NCBI GenBank assembly: GCA_034769895.1
Contig: CM068369.1
Span: forward strand, 424,601,479 to 424,665,478
Direction: 5' to 3'
Length of the DNA: 64,000 nucleotides
From: Magicicada septendecula
Taxonomy: Eukaryota > Arthropoda > Insecta > Hemiptera > Cicadidae
Made by a program: the position numbers and the translations under genes. This document shows positions 1 to 7,900 of the stretch, in pieces; position 1 is the stretch's first letter, and every line of letters starts with the position of its first letter. The notes beneath the pieces are model-generated. The model was not told where the DNA came from. It ran no database searches and saw nothing but the letters and a program-made list of their open reading frames with translations.

Positions 1-25
1 TAACTATTGTTTATGTTTTCTCTAA

Positions 26-47
26 GGGGAGGGTTAGGGAAATTGGG
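26..47 (+). other. G-quadruplex motif, plus strand (one per unit)
   Basis: Four G runs separated by loops of 1, 3 and 5 bases: GGGG-A-GGG-TTA-GGG-AAATT-GGG. This satisfies the usual G3+N1-7 rule and includes GGGTTAGGG. It is intact in all 14 units, at 4761, 9477, 14193, 18908, 23638, 28365, 33094, 37808, 42536, 47258, 51988, 56721 and 61451. The last loop is AAATT or AAATC. Folding is a prediction; conservation may simply reflect array homogeneity. Confidence 0.6.
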
Positions 48-183
48 AAGATAAAAAGGGTAAGGATCATTTATAGGTCAAGAACTAGGACTAAAGGTAA
101 GGACAAAACTTCCTCCGGAAATAAGGGTAAATGGAGAAAACCAAGGCTCGCGTGGGCAGGGGCGCGTCATTGAAATAGACGAA

Positions 184-203
184 CCCCACTGGGACAAGTG
201 GGG
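184..203. repeat. Short hairpin CCCCACT / AGTGGGG
   Basis: A perfect 7-bp inverted repeat with a 6-nt loop (gggaca). It follows the purine-rich block in every unit (phase 184-203). Unit 9 breaks the right arm (AGTACGG at 37978-37984). Possible roles are a structured RNA element or a cruciform; nothing else in the sequence supports either. Confidence 0.5.
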
Positions 204-747
204 AACATCTATCCGCTACCACTTACTGTTTTATATTAACTTCCTAATTTTAGAGTTATTTAGTTTATATTCAATTACCAAATTTAATGTATTCAAACAA
301 CTTAACATTTATTTATTAATTTCTCATGATCAACTTCAAATCTCATAAAATAATTTAAACTCATTAGAAAAATTCAACCATATAACATTAAAATCAATCA
401 AGGATATTTAAACAGTTCAAATTATTTTAATTAAATCAATTATTGAAAACACAACATTTTAATTACTTTCACCCATTGCAATAACTACAACTCATTCATT
501 ATCTTCTTCCAAATTATTTTTGTTATTTATTTAAGCTGCAAAACATTAATATTATTATTATCATCACAACAAGTTCTACTACCTACATACATTGGTTATC
601 TAACATTTTATAATACATACAATTAAATTCACTACACTTATTTACAATTCTTCATCATTGATTGCTCATTTATATCACACTTCAATGTCCAAGGTTGCGA
701 GGTCAAAACCATAAAACAATATATTTAAAATTGTTCATTTATGAATT
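204..747. other. AT-rich spacer
   Basis: No gene seen. The stretch is very AT-rich, with short runs of TTTA/ATTT and an ATT microsatellite-like patch (ATATTATTATTATC near 550). It contains several bloc-diagnostic sites (phase ~390, ~405, ~445, ~670, ~710). The same interval recurs at the same phase in all 14 units. Confidence 0.7.
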
Positions 748-1035
748 TCAGCCTCCATCATCAAAATTTAGTCTGGGTTTCAAATAACAATTTTCAATTT
801 TATTTGCATTCCACATACGGTTATCTTGTGTATAGTAGCCATAAAATTTCAGTTTATTCATTTTACCATAATAATCATATACCAGGTCAACATTATTTAT
901 TTCTGTCCAGTCTCCATTAGTAGTTGTATTCATTATCAAGTCAGTTATTTTTTCATCATAAAGTAAATTATTATTATTTAAACATGTATCATCAAAACAA
1001 TTCTCACTCTCTATTTTAACAGGTAAATACTTCAA
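748..1035 (-). CDS. Small open frame, minus strand, unknown; probably non-coding
   Basis: An open frame of about 96 codons on the minus strand ends in TGA. The opening codon is TTG, and a stop lies three codons upstream. The first true ATG is at 933, giving 61 residues. The product would be Asn-rich and acidic near its start (CLNNNNLLYDE), with a Tyr-rich middle (DYYGK, YGYY) and no membrane segment. I recognise no domain. Copies recur at 5483, 14915, 19630, 24360, 29087, 33816, 38529, 43257, 47980, 52710, 57440 and 62173. Unit 3 carries a 1-bp deletion inside it. Between copies I see four distinct amino-acid changes (P to H, D to Y, V to F, A to E) and no silent ones, which argues against protein-level constraint. 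The interval is nevertheless unusually uniform at the DNA level. It could be an exon, a fossil or chance. Confidence 0.2.
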   Translation of the reverse strand: MKYLPVKIESENCFDDTCLNNNNLLYDEKITDLIMNTTTNGDWTEINNVDLVYDYYGKMNKLKFYGYYTQDNRMWNANKIENCYLKPRLNFDDGG

Positions 1036-1041
1036 ATCATT

Positions 1042-1436
1042 TCATATAGGTGTCCAGTCCTTGTTTGAATCTAACTCGCAGCCTAAACAATTAAAAGCAT
1101 TACACACTGTGTTGAAATATTTATAAAGGAATGTCATGTTGTCGACTGTGTCACGATTCTAAGAACTTTGCGTCTGTGTGACAACCACTCACAAATGCAC
1201 AAGCACCAACATCTGTGGAGCGCCTAACACACGCTAAACGCAAGGCGCAAAACATGGCTTGATGCGATTTTGCCAAACACATGTTCTCAACATGCCGGAA
1301 CCATGACTGTAAGCCACACCCATTTATGTGACGAAAGTAAAGGCAGTGAAAATTTTGTCGACATCCAACACACAGAAAAACACATGTGTTACCTGTACAG
1401 CCATTAAAACTTCGACAACGAAGGCTGCGAACGACG
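1042..1436. other. GC-richer island, first part; open minus frame of 119 codons
   Basis: This stretch is less AT-rich than its surroundings. On the minus strand a frame is open for 119 codons between TGA codons at 1511-1513 and 1151-1153. It is rich in Cys and His (CVGCRQNFHCLYFRH near the middle) but matches no zinc-finger spacing I know. Units 8 and 9 carry a stop in it (CATTACTG near 34372 and 39085), so it is not conserved as protein. On the plus strand, TTACCTGTACAG at 1389-1400 resembles a 3' splice site. Confidence 0.4.
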
Positions 1437-1613
1437 ATGAAATTTGTTCGCGGGAAAGGCAGTGATGCCCGCCCGGATGTAACATCGAAAAGTAACAGTC
1501 TTCTTCCCAGTCAAATAACACCTTCAGACCGTGCGGTCATAAAAAATCTTAGCTCGAGCATATTAAGGTCGGCCGACCAAACAAGTGTACCAGAGACGTG
1601 TAAAGCAGTATAA
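1437..1613 (+). CDS. 58-codon ATG open frame, unknown; coding status doubtful
   Basis: An ATG with A at -3 (acgATGa) opens a 58-residue frame ending in TAA. The product would be a small basic, Ser-rich soluble peptide (starts MKFVRGKGSD; contains LSSSILRS). It has no signal peptide, membrane segment or known motif. The frame lies in the GC-richer island, about 160 bp upstream of an AATAAA plus GT-rich tract, so it could sit at the 3' end of a short transcript. A splice-acceptor-like TACAG lies at 1396-1400. The frame recurs in most units, for example from 6172, 10888 and 15604. In units 12 and 13 a TAA at phase ~1564 truncates it, and unit 14 has an altered 3' end. Changes elsewhere are mostly amino-acid-altering (S to I, G to R, V to E), so I see no purifying selection. 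It may be chance. Confidence 0.2.
   Translation: MKFVRGKGSDARPDVTSKSNSLLPSQITPSDRAVIKNLSSSILRSADQTSVPETCKAV
1527..1578 (+). promoter_or_regulatory. Palindrome pair around a TATA-like motif
   Basis: GACCG-TG-CGGTC (1527-1538) and the perfect 12-bp palindrome GGTCGGCCGACC (1567-1578) flank GCATATTAAGG. A related CGGTCGGCAGAACCG lies near 1710. Unit 14 has a perfect first palindrome (GACCGCGCGGTC near 62953). Units 12 and 13 have a canonical TATATAA (53521-53527 and 58251-58257) but a broken second palindrome. The layout suggests a small promoter with symmetric factor sites. No start site can be proven from sequence. Confidence 0.25.
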
Positions 1614-1770
1614 ATTAATAATATATACAGTAAAATCAGTGCGAAGTTTAATACGAGTGAACCACAATGTTTTGAACATCGAATTAGAGAACACTGGGGG
1701 ACGCGCCATGCGGTCGGCAGAACCGAAGCTGCACACGTAATTGTATCCATTCCAATATATTATTATTTTA

Positions 1771-1808
1771 AATAAAAAGGGGGTAATTTGTATGTGTGTG
1801 CGTGTGGG
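1771..1808 (+). terminator. Candidate polyadenylation signal with GT-rich downstream element
   Basis: AATAAA at 1771-1776 is followed about 10 bases later by a GT-rich tract at 1787-1808 (TTTGTATGTGTG...GTGTGGG). This is the classic layout of a metazoan poly(A) site for plus-strand transcripts. It is present in nearly all units. Unit 8 has lost the hexamer (AAAAAA near 34840), and units 9-13 change the intervening G run to GGAGG. It would end a transcript carrying the 58-codon frame. Function is inferred. Confidence 0.35.
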
Positions 1809-2015
1809 CAAACTGGGTAACTTTCTTTAAATTAAGAAATAATATAAGTAATAATGTCTGAGTAAATCTTTTGTTGTGGTGTAGATTTGAAAAGAAAATT
1901 AATAAAATGACAGTACAAGTTTGAATAGAAACATTTGTGAAACAAGTAAAATTAAAAGTAGTAAAAGGAAATCATAAATATAATGGTCTAATAAAATTTG
2001 AGTTGTTTTACATAA
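1809..2015. other. A-rich stretch, nothing recognised
   Basis: A/T-rich sequence with many AAT and TAA runs and no gene seen. A 1-bp difference (TAGTAAAAGG against TAGCAAAAGA with a base lost) marks units 11-13. Confidence 0.6.
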
Positions 2016-2258
2016 ATGCGAGTTGAATATGTAACTGAGTTAACCTTGAACCCTGCTTGTATTACGCCTTTCGTGCGACGGACTTTGTGTTGGAAGGTGA
2101 GTTATCCTGGGTAAGCAAATATTTAAATGGTATAAGTCTCTTGTTAATCTGAGTTAACACAGTTGGCGCATCTGAACGAGATCACTGGACTTCTCTGTTC
2201 GAGATCCCAACACCGAAAAGTCGAACAGATACGCACCACAGCGCACCTCCCCTTCTAA
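2016..2258 (+). other. Candidate two-exon micro-ORF region around a short intron
   Basis: An ATG at 2016-2018 opens a frame that runs 27 codons to the splice donor at 2097. The same phase continues after the acceptor for 31 codons to TAA at 2256-2258, 58 residues in all. Neither part shows indels or stops in any of the 14 units by eye. However, I count about four silent and ten amino-acid-altering changes, roughly neutral. A second phase across the same junction also stays open, to 2392, but lacks an ATG. The peptide is basic and Cys-containing, with no recognised domain. The splice signals are much better evidence than the coding frame. Confidence 0.25.
2097..2162 (+). other. 66-bp intron signature
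   Basis: GAAG|GTGAGT opens the interval and TTAACACAG closes it. A branch-point-like TTAAT lies about 20 bases before the AG, and pyrimidines are enriched ahead of it. Sixty-six bases is a typical minimal intron in many invertebrates. A second donor-like CTGG|GTAAGC lies 12 bases downstream. Donor and acceptor are unchanged in all 14 units (second at 6832 onward). Together these are the strongest hint that the plus strand is, or once was, transcribed and spliced. Confidence 0.4.
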
Positions 2259-2655
2259 CATGTTTCCCCAAAAAATCCAAATCCCTGGCTTATATCATGC
2301 CAGATCCTCAACCGATATGTTCCCCCTTACATGCAAACTGTGTCGCCTTTGGCAAATACTGGGCGCATACATACACCTATAATATTTTCTAAACAAACTC
2401 ATCCTTTAAAATTTAAGTTCAAAATCAGATTGTATCAAAACAAAACAAAATCTCTTATCTGAATGGATTAAATCTCTTTGTTATTATTACTGAAAACAAA
2501 ACAAATAAATTGAATATTTAATTAAAACATGAACTGCCTTATCTTAACATTTGATTATACATATATCCTAAACAATATAATTCAATAACGCTTTAATACG
2601 CATAAACAATAATACAATCAGAATTAATACAAACATCATTTTGATGGCAGGCACC
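2259..2655. other. AT-rich stretch with a 15-bp slippage site
   Basis: No gene seen. The first 90 bases remain GC-richer and the rest is AT-rich. At 2611-2632 two AATACAA copies flank TCAGAATT. Units 2, 3 and 4 have lost exactly one repeat plus the spacer (15 bp). A homopolymer near 2491 (GAAAACAAAACAAAT) becomes an A run of varying length from unit 6 onward. Confidence 0.6.
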
Positions 2656-2672
2656 AAAAAAATTTTTTTTTT
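2656..2672. repeat. A7T10 tract
   Basis: Seven A followed by ten T, a motif expected to bend DNA and exclude nucleosomes. Units 2-4 keep an A/T tract of varying T length. Units 5-8 have CATTTT in place of the junction. Units 9-14 have CTTTTT where that sequence is visible. Confidence 0.6.
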
Positions 2673-2675
2673 CTA

Positions 2676-2706
2676 CCCCCTTTTAATCCCTTAACCCCTG
2701 ATACCC
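2676..2706 (-). other. G-quadruplex motif, minus strand (one per unit)
   Basis: Four C runs on the plus strand, CCCCC-ttttaat-CCC-ttaa-CCCC-tgata-CCC, read as a G3+N1-7 motif on the minus strand with loops of 5, 4 and 7 bases. The units compared by eye keep at least CCC in each run, including the CCTCCC variants of units 11-13. Examples lie at 7396-7426 and 12114-12144. Confidence 0.55.
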
Positions 2707-3150
2707 ATTACATATGCATGTGTTATGCGCTAGGCTTCTTGGCCTTTTCCAGCCTCATCCTAGCCGTAAACCACATCTCCCTCGTGACCTGTAACTGGGT
2801 CACCGCCCATCCACACTCACTATTACCCCCCCAGACTGTAGCGTCTAGTTGCTTTCACAAGGACTGATGCGGAAGTGGTGGACATTTTTTTCTTTTATTC
2901 CACCCCCATCCTTGCTTCGGCGTTACAATAAAATTCGGTATTACACCTACTATTCTTGATTTATACACCCCTAATGGACTACCACCCCTATCTGGGTGAA
3001 AATAGCCCTGTTCCAAAATTTGGTAGATTCCCCAAAAAATAACCCCCCTACTAAATCTAACAAACCACCGGGTTAACAAAATAAAACAAACCACAAGCCG
3101 GTTATATCAAGTAAAATTTATGATTTGCCATAATTAACTAGGTACTTTCA
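2707..3150. other. C-rich block with minus-strand open frame
   Basis: The plus strand is enriched in C runs (2825-2831, 2902-2907, 2966-2992, 3045-3050). A minus-strand frame is open at 2855-3094 but begins with GTG, has no ATG and encodes a low-complexity hydrophobic-to-basic peptide. I regard it as non-coding. The strand asymmetry is the notable feature. Confidence 0.5.
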
Positions 3151-3178
3151 CGGTCATGATCCGGTGAGGTCATGACCG
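3151..3178. promoter_or_regulatory. 28-bp hairpin containing AGGTCATGACC
   Basis: Arms CGGTCATGA (3151-3159) and TCATGACCG (3170-3178) pair perfectly over 9 bp around a 10-base loop. The right half reads AGGTCATGACCG, a head-to-head pair of AGGTCA-type nuclear-receptor half-sites with no spacer. It is present in all 13 units that include this phase (for example 7867-7894, 12587-12614, 17299-17326 and 22028-22055). Unit 8 carries two changes (near 36217-36231). Binding by a nuclear receptor is inference only. Confidence 0.4.
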
Positions 3179-4369
3179 CACTTAGGTGGAGAATCTACAG
3201 TTACAACATAAATTATAAATTGTCATTAATAAAATTTATATGAGCAATAATATACACCTCTAAGTTTCCAGACACTATCTTAGCACAACCATTTCCTTTA
3301 CAACATGAATATTTGTTTTCATCAATTATTATTTAATTTACAATTCCAATTTGAATTCCAATGAAAATAAAGTTAAGTTCATTATTAAAATCATCTTTTC
3401 TATTAATTTAATTACCAAATTAATTGACTTATATTTAATTTCTCAAACTCTAAATTCATTATTTCAATCTTATTTGTTCGAAACAATTTCATTTGTTTTA
3501 ATTACATTTTACAAAAGGACCGTACAAAAAATATTACCTCCATTCCATCACAGGTGTTTCTTTTATTTCACAATAGGATTTTCCACTGGCAATGATTCAG
3601 CAGACTGCAACATTTTGTTATTGTCAATTCAGCATGCCTGTAGACATTAGTCACAACATACAACACCCCTGTTTCCATCAACAGTGGTCTGCCAGACTGG
3701 TGTTATAAACACAGTTATAAACACTCCTTCAGTCTAAACATTCTGCTTACCTCACCTCTAATACCTGTACTTTTCTATAAATCTTTTAATGTTAACATAT
3801 TTAACAAAGTCTATATATTACAGTTAAAGCCAAATATAATTTTAATTCATTAATAAAATTAACCTTTTTAAATTATTTGTTTAATTTGAAAATTCTTTAA
3901 TAATCTCCACTCAAAACAGTTTAACTTTAATTACAGCTATATGAAGTTAATGTATAAAATATATAAAATTACAGTTCAATTTAAATAAAAATGAAGTTAC
4001 ACATCACCAGCCTTCATATTATTAAGTTACTCCAGGGACGACTCAAATTTAATTTAATCTCTTCGTACATTCAAAACAATTTCCATTACTTTAATTACAT
4101 TTATCAAAAAGATTCTAATTAGTCTAATATTTCAGTTTTTCTTAATACTTCAATAAATTTTACAAACATTCCATTATTTGTTTCAAATCTCTCTTTAAAT
4201 TCCTCCTCCACCATCGCATTCTTAATACCGTTATCCTCTACTCATAACCTAACATAGCAGGTACCACAAAATAATAATTAAACCTTTTGGTTACATTGCT
4301 TTTGTTTCAAAATATTTTCAAAAATTATTTTTTTTTTCTCTAACTACCCGTGAATAGGTTATATCTTAT
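3179..4369. other. Long AT-rich spacer
   Basis: No gene is supported. A plus-strand frame is open at 3351-3650 in all 13 copies, but it begins with TTG and contains no ATG, so I do not call it a gene. The 12-bp tandem duplication GTTATAAACACA (3702-3724) loses a copy in unit 8 and half a copy in unit 3. A T10 tract lies at 4328-4337. In units 11-13 a 9-bp ATTAATACA duplication sits near the start of this interval. Confidence 0.6.
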
Positions 4370-4618
4370 ATGTATGGGATCATTGTTTATCGAGATGCGA
4401 TTGAAGACGAACAGAACCCCACTTTTATGACAGTGAATAACTACCCTTCTAATGGTACTGAATTCTATACCTGTCGCCTTTTCCCGAAAATAATAAACAA
4501 ACCACAACCACTAATCTATGACCTCATCTCAATAAACAATAATCCTATTAGCTTATACAGAAAATTTGTTTATCTCGTTTGTCTACTCAGCCACAAAACT
4601 TCTCTACCAACTATCTAA
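4370..4618 (+). CDS. 82-codon ATG open frame, unknown; probably non-coding
   Basis: An ATG frame of 82 residues ends in TAA. The predicted peptide starts MYGIIVYRDA, is Asn- and Pro-rich in the middle and has a short hydrophobic stretch (KFVYLVCLL) near its C-terminus. No domain is recognised. Intact copies lie at 9086, 13802, 18517, 23247, 42145, 46867, 51597, 56330 and 61061. Unit 6 has an early TGA, unit 7 a rearranged start and unit 8 a frameshift. Across copies I count about five silent and ten amino-acid-altering changes, close to neutral expectation. It could be an eroded exon or a chance frame kept by array homogeneity. Confidence 0.2.
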   Translation: MYGIIVYRDAIEDEQNPTFMTVNNYPSNGTEFYTCRLFPKIINKPQPLIYDLISINNNPISLYRKFVYLVCLLSHKTSLPTI

Positions 4619-4644
4619 TTAAGGGATGAGTTTACAATTCGTGA

Positions 4645-4908
4645 ATAACACCAGTTTTTAATTTTGAGGATTGCCCTAATGTATTGTTTAGAATTAAGGC
4701 AATCAAATGGTTCCAAAAAGTGTGCCAAATCTATGTAACTATTGTTTATGTTTTCTCTAAGGGGAGGGTTAGGGAAATCGGGAAGATAAAAAGGGTAAGG
4801 ATCATTTATAGGTCAAGAACTAGGACTAAAGGTAAGGACAAAACTTCCTCCGGAAATAAGGGTAAATGGAGAAAACCAAGGCTCGCGTGGGCAGGGGCGC
4901 GTCATTGA
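4645..4908 (+). other. Purine-rich block with an open frame lacking ATG
   Basis: The plus strand is strongly purine-rich from about 4757 to 4880 and includes the G-quadruplex motif. A frame is open from 4645 to 4908 and would encode an extremely basic peptide (KGRVREIGKIKRVR, RSRTRTKGKDK). It has no in-frame ATG, and the basic composition follows directly from the AG-rich bases. I treat it as non-coding. Confidence 0.4.
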
Positions 4909-7900
4909 AATAGACGAACCCCACTGGGACAAGTGGGGAACATCTATCCGCTACCACTTACTGTTTTATATTAACTTCCTAATTTTAGAGTTATTTAGTT
5001 TATATTCAATTACCAAATTTAATGTATTCAAACAACTTAACATTTATTTATTAATTTCTCATGATCAACTTCAAATCTCATAAAATAATTTAAACTCATT
5101 AGAAAAATTCAACCATATAACATTAAAATCAATCAAGGATATTTAAACAGTTCAAATTATTTTAATTAAATCAATTATTGAAAACACAACATTTTAATTA
5201 CTTTCACCCATTGCAATAACTACAACTCATTCATTATCTTCTTCCAAATTATTTTTGTTATTTATTTAAGCTGCAAAACATTAATATTATTATTATCATC
5301 ACAACAAGTTCTACTACCTACATACATTGGTTATCTAACATTTTATAATACATACAATTAAATTCACTACACTTATTTACAATTCTTCATCATTGATTGC
5401 TCATTTATATCACACTTCAATGTCCAAGGTTGCGAGGTCAAAACCATAAAACAATATATTTAAAATTGTTCATTTATGAATTTCAGCCTCCATCATCAAA
5501 ATTTAGTCTGGGTTTCAAATAACAATTTTCAATTTTATTTGCATTCCACATACGGTTATCTTGTGTATAGTAGCCATAAAATTTCAGTTTATTCATTTTA
5601 CCATAATAATCATATACCAGGTCAACATTATTTATTTCTGTCCAGTCTCCATTAGTAGTTGTATTCATTATCAAGTCAGTTATTTTTTCATCATAAAGTA
5701 AATTATTATTATTTAAACATGTATCATCAAAACAATTCTCACTCTCTATTTTAACAGGTAAATACTTCAAATCATTTCATATAGGTGTCCAGTCCTTGTT
5801 TGAATCTAACTCGCAGCCTAAACAATTAAAAGCATTACACACTGTGTTGAAATATTTATAAAGGAATGTCATGTTGTCGACTGTGTCACGATTCTAAGAA
5901 CTTTGCGTCTGTGTGACAACCACTCACAAATGCACAAGCACCAACATCTGTGGAGCGCCTAACACACGCTAAACGCAAGGCGCAAAACATGGCTTGATGC
6001 GATTTTGCCAAACACATGTTCTCAACATGCCGGAACCATGACTGTAAGCCACACCCATTTATGTGACGAAAGTAAAGGCAGTGAAAATTTTGTCGACATC
6101 CAACACACAGAAAAACACATGTGTTACCTGTACAGCCATTAAAACTTCGACAACGAAGGCTGCGAACGACGATGAAATTTGTTCGCGGGAAAGGCAGTGA
6201 TGCCCGCCCGGATGTAACATCGAAAAGTAACAGTCTTCTTCCCAGTCAAATAACACCTTCAGACCGTGCGGTCATAAAAAATCTTAGCTCGAGCATATTA
6301 AGGTCGGCCGACCAAACAAGTGTACCAGAGACGTGTAAAGCAGTATAAATTAATAATATATACAGTAAAATCAGTGCGAAGTTTAATACGAGTGAACCAC
6401 AATGTTTTGAACATCGAATTAGAGAACACTGGGGGACGCGCCATGCGGTCGGCAGAACCGAAGCTGCACACGTAATTGTATCCAATCCAATATATTATTA
6501 TTTTAAATAAAAAGGGGGTAATTTGTATGTGTGTGCGTGTGGGCAAACTGGGTAACTTTCTTTAAATTAAGAAATAATATAAGTAATAATGTCTGAGTAA
6601 ATCTTTTGTTGTGGTGTAGATTTGAAAAGAAAATTAATAAAATGACAGTACAAGTTTGAATAGAAACATTTGTGAAACAAGTAAAATTAAAAGTAGTAAA
6701 AGGAAATCATAAATATAATGGTCTAATAACATTTGAGTTGTTTTACATAAATGCGAGTTGAATATGTAACTGAGTTAACCTTGAACCCTGCTTGTATTAC
6801 GCCTTTCGTGCGACGGACTTTGTGTTGGAAGGTGAGTTATCCTGGGTAAGCAAATATTTAAATGGTATAAGTCTCTTATTAATCTGAGTTAACACAGTTG
6901 GCGCATCTGAACGAGATCACTGGACTTCTCTGTTCGAGATCCCAACACCGAAAAGTCGAACAGATACGCACCACAGCGCACCTCCCCTTCTAACATGTTT
7001 CCCCAAAAAATCCAAATCCCTGGCTTATATCATGCCAGATCCTCAACCGATATGTTCCCCCTTACATGCAAACTGTGTCGCCTTTGGCAAATACTGGGCG
7101 CATACATACACCTATAATATTTTCTAAACAAACTCATCCTTTAAAATTTAAGTTCAAAATCAGATTGTATCAAAACAAAACAAAATCTCTTATCTGAATG
7201 GATTAAATCTCTTTGTTATTATTACTGAAAACAAAACAAATAAATTGAATATTTAATTAAAACATGAACTGCCTTATCTTAACATTTGATTATACATATA
7301 TCCTAAACAATATAATTCAATAACGCTTTAATACGCATAAACAATAATACAAACATCATTTTGATGGCAGGCACCAAAAAAATTTTTTTTTTCTACCCCC
7401 TTTTAATCCCTTAACCCCTGATACCCATTACATATGCATGTGTTATGCGCTAGGCTTCTTGGCCTTTTCCAGCCTCATCCTAGCCGTAAACCACATCTCC
7501 CTCGTGACCTGTAACTGGGTCACCGCCCATCCACACTCACTATTACCCCCCCAGACTGTAGCGTCTAGTTGCTTTCACAAGGACTGATGCGGAAGTGGTG
7601 GACATTTTTTTCTTTTATTCCACCCCCATCCTTGCTTCGGCGTTACAATAAAATTCGGTATTACACCTACTATTCTTGATTTATACACCCCTAATGGACT
7701 ACCACCCCTATCTGGGTGAAAATAGCCCTGTTCCAAAATTTGGTAGATTCCCCAAAAAATAACCCCCCTACTAAATCTAACAAACCACCGGGTTAACAAA
7801 ATAAAACAAACCACAAGCCGGTTATATCAAGTAAAATTTATGATTTGCCATAATTAACTACTTTCACGGTCATGATCCGGTGAGGTCATGACCGCACTTA

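Larger units (their letters stand above)
1..4735 (+). repeat. Array unit 1 (4735 bp, left bloc)
   Basis: This is the longest unit. It keeps the 15-bp segment between two AATACAA repeats (2611-2632) that units 2-4 lack. It also has a private 4-bp GGTA insertion at 3141-3144, just before the hairpin. Left-bloc alleles include CATTGA near 168-173 and ACATTAAAATC near 385. I use it as the reference for the internal features listed below. Confidence 0.97.

Noticed and set aside
26-47. GGGTTAGGG as a telomeric repeat remnant.
   Set aside because: Only one such unit occurs per 4.7 kb, not in tandem, and it is explained as part of the purine-rich G-quadruplex block.
1563-1811. Overlapping minus-strand frames of about 80 codons across the TATA-like and AATAAA region.
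   Set aside because: Several frames overlap on both strands in the same DNA. They start with non-ATG codons or in low-complexity GT repeats, and no single one is better supported.
1780-2180. AAAAGGGGG as a polypurine tract and ACAG-TTGGCGC as a primer-binding site, suggesting a solo-LTR-type retroelement fossil.
   Set aside because: No pair of long terminal repeats lies within the unit, no gag or pol similarity is visible, and the putative primer site matches no tRNA 3' end I know.
2163-2206. tRNA-like A box (TGGCGCATCTGA, 2164-2175) and B box (TGTTCGAGATC, 2196-2206), suggesting a pol III gene or SINE.
   Set aside because: The boxes are too close together, each has mismatches, no acceptor or anticodon stem can be folded, and no T-run terminator follows nearby.
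2855-3094. 79-codon minus-strand open frame in the C-rich block.
   Set aside because: GTG start, no ATG, and a low-complexity product dictated by C-rich and T-rich tracts. No family resemblance.
3151-3190. Hairpin followed by CACTTAGG as a Helitron 3' end.
   Set aside because: The terminal CTRR motif is absent (CTTAG is not a match), no TC 5' end or Rep/helicase frame is seen, and the unit shows no AT target context.
3351-3650. 99-codon plus-strand open frame present in all 13 copies.
   Set aside because: It opens with TTG and contains no ATG. Its composition is that of translated AT-rich DNA, and it persists because the copies are nearly identical.
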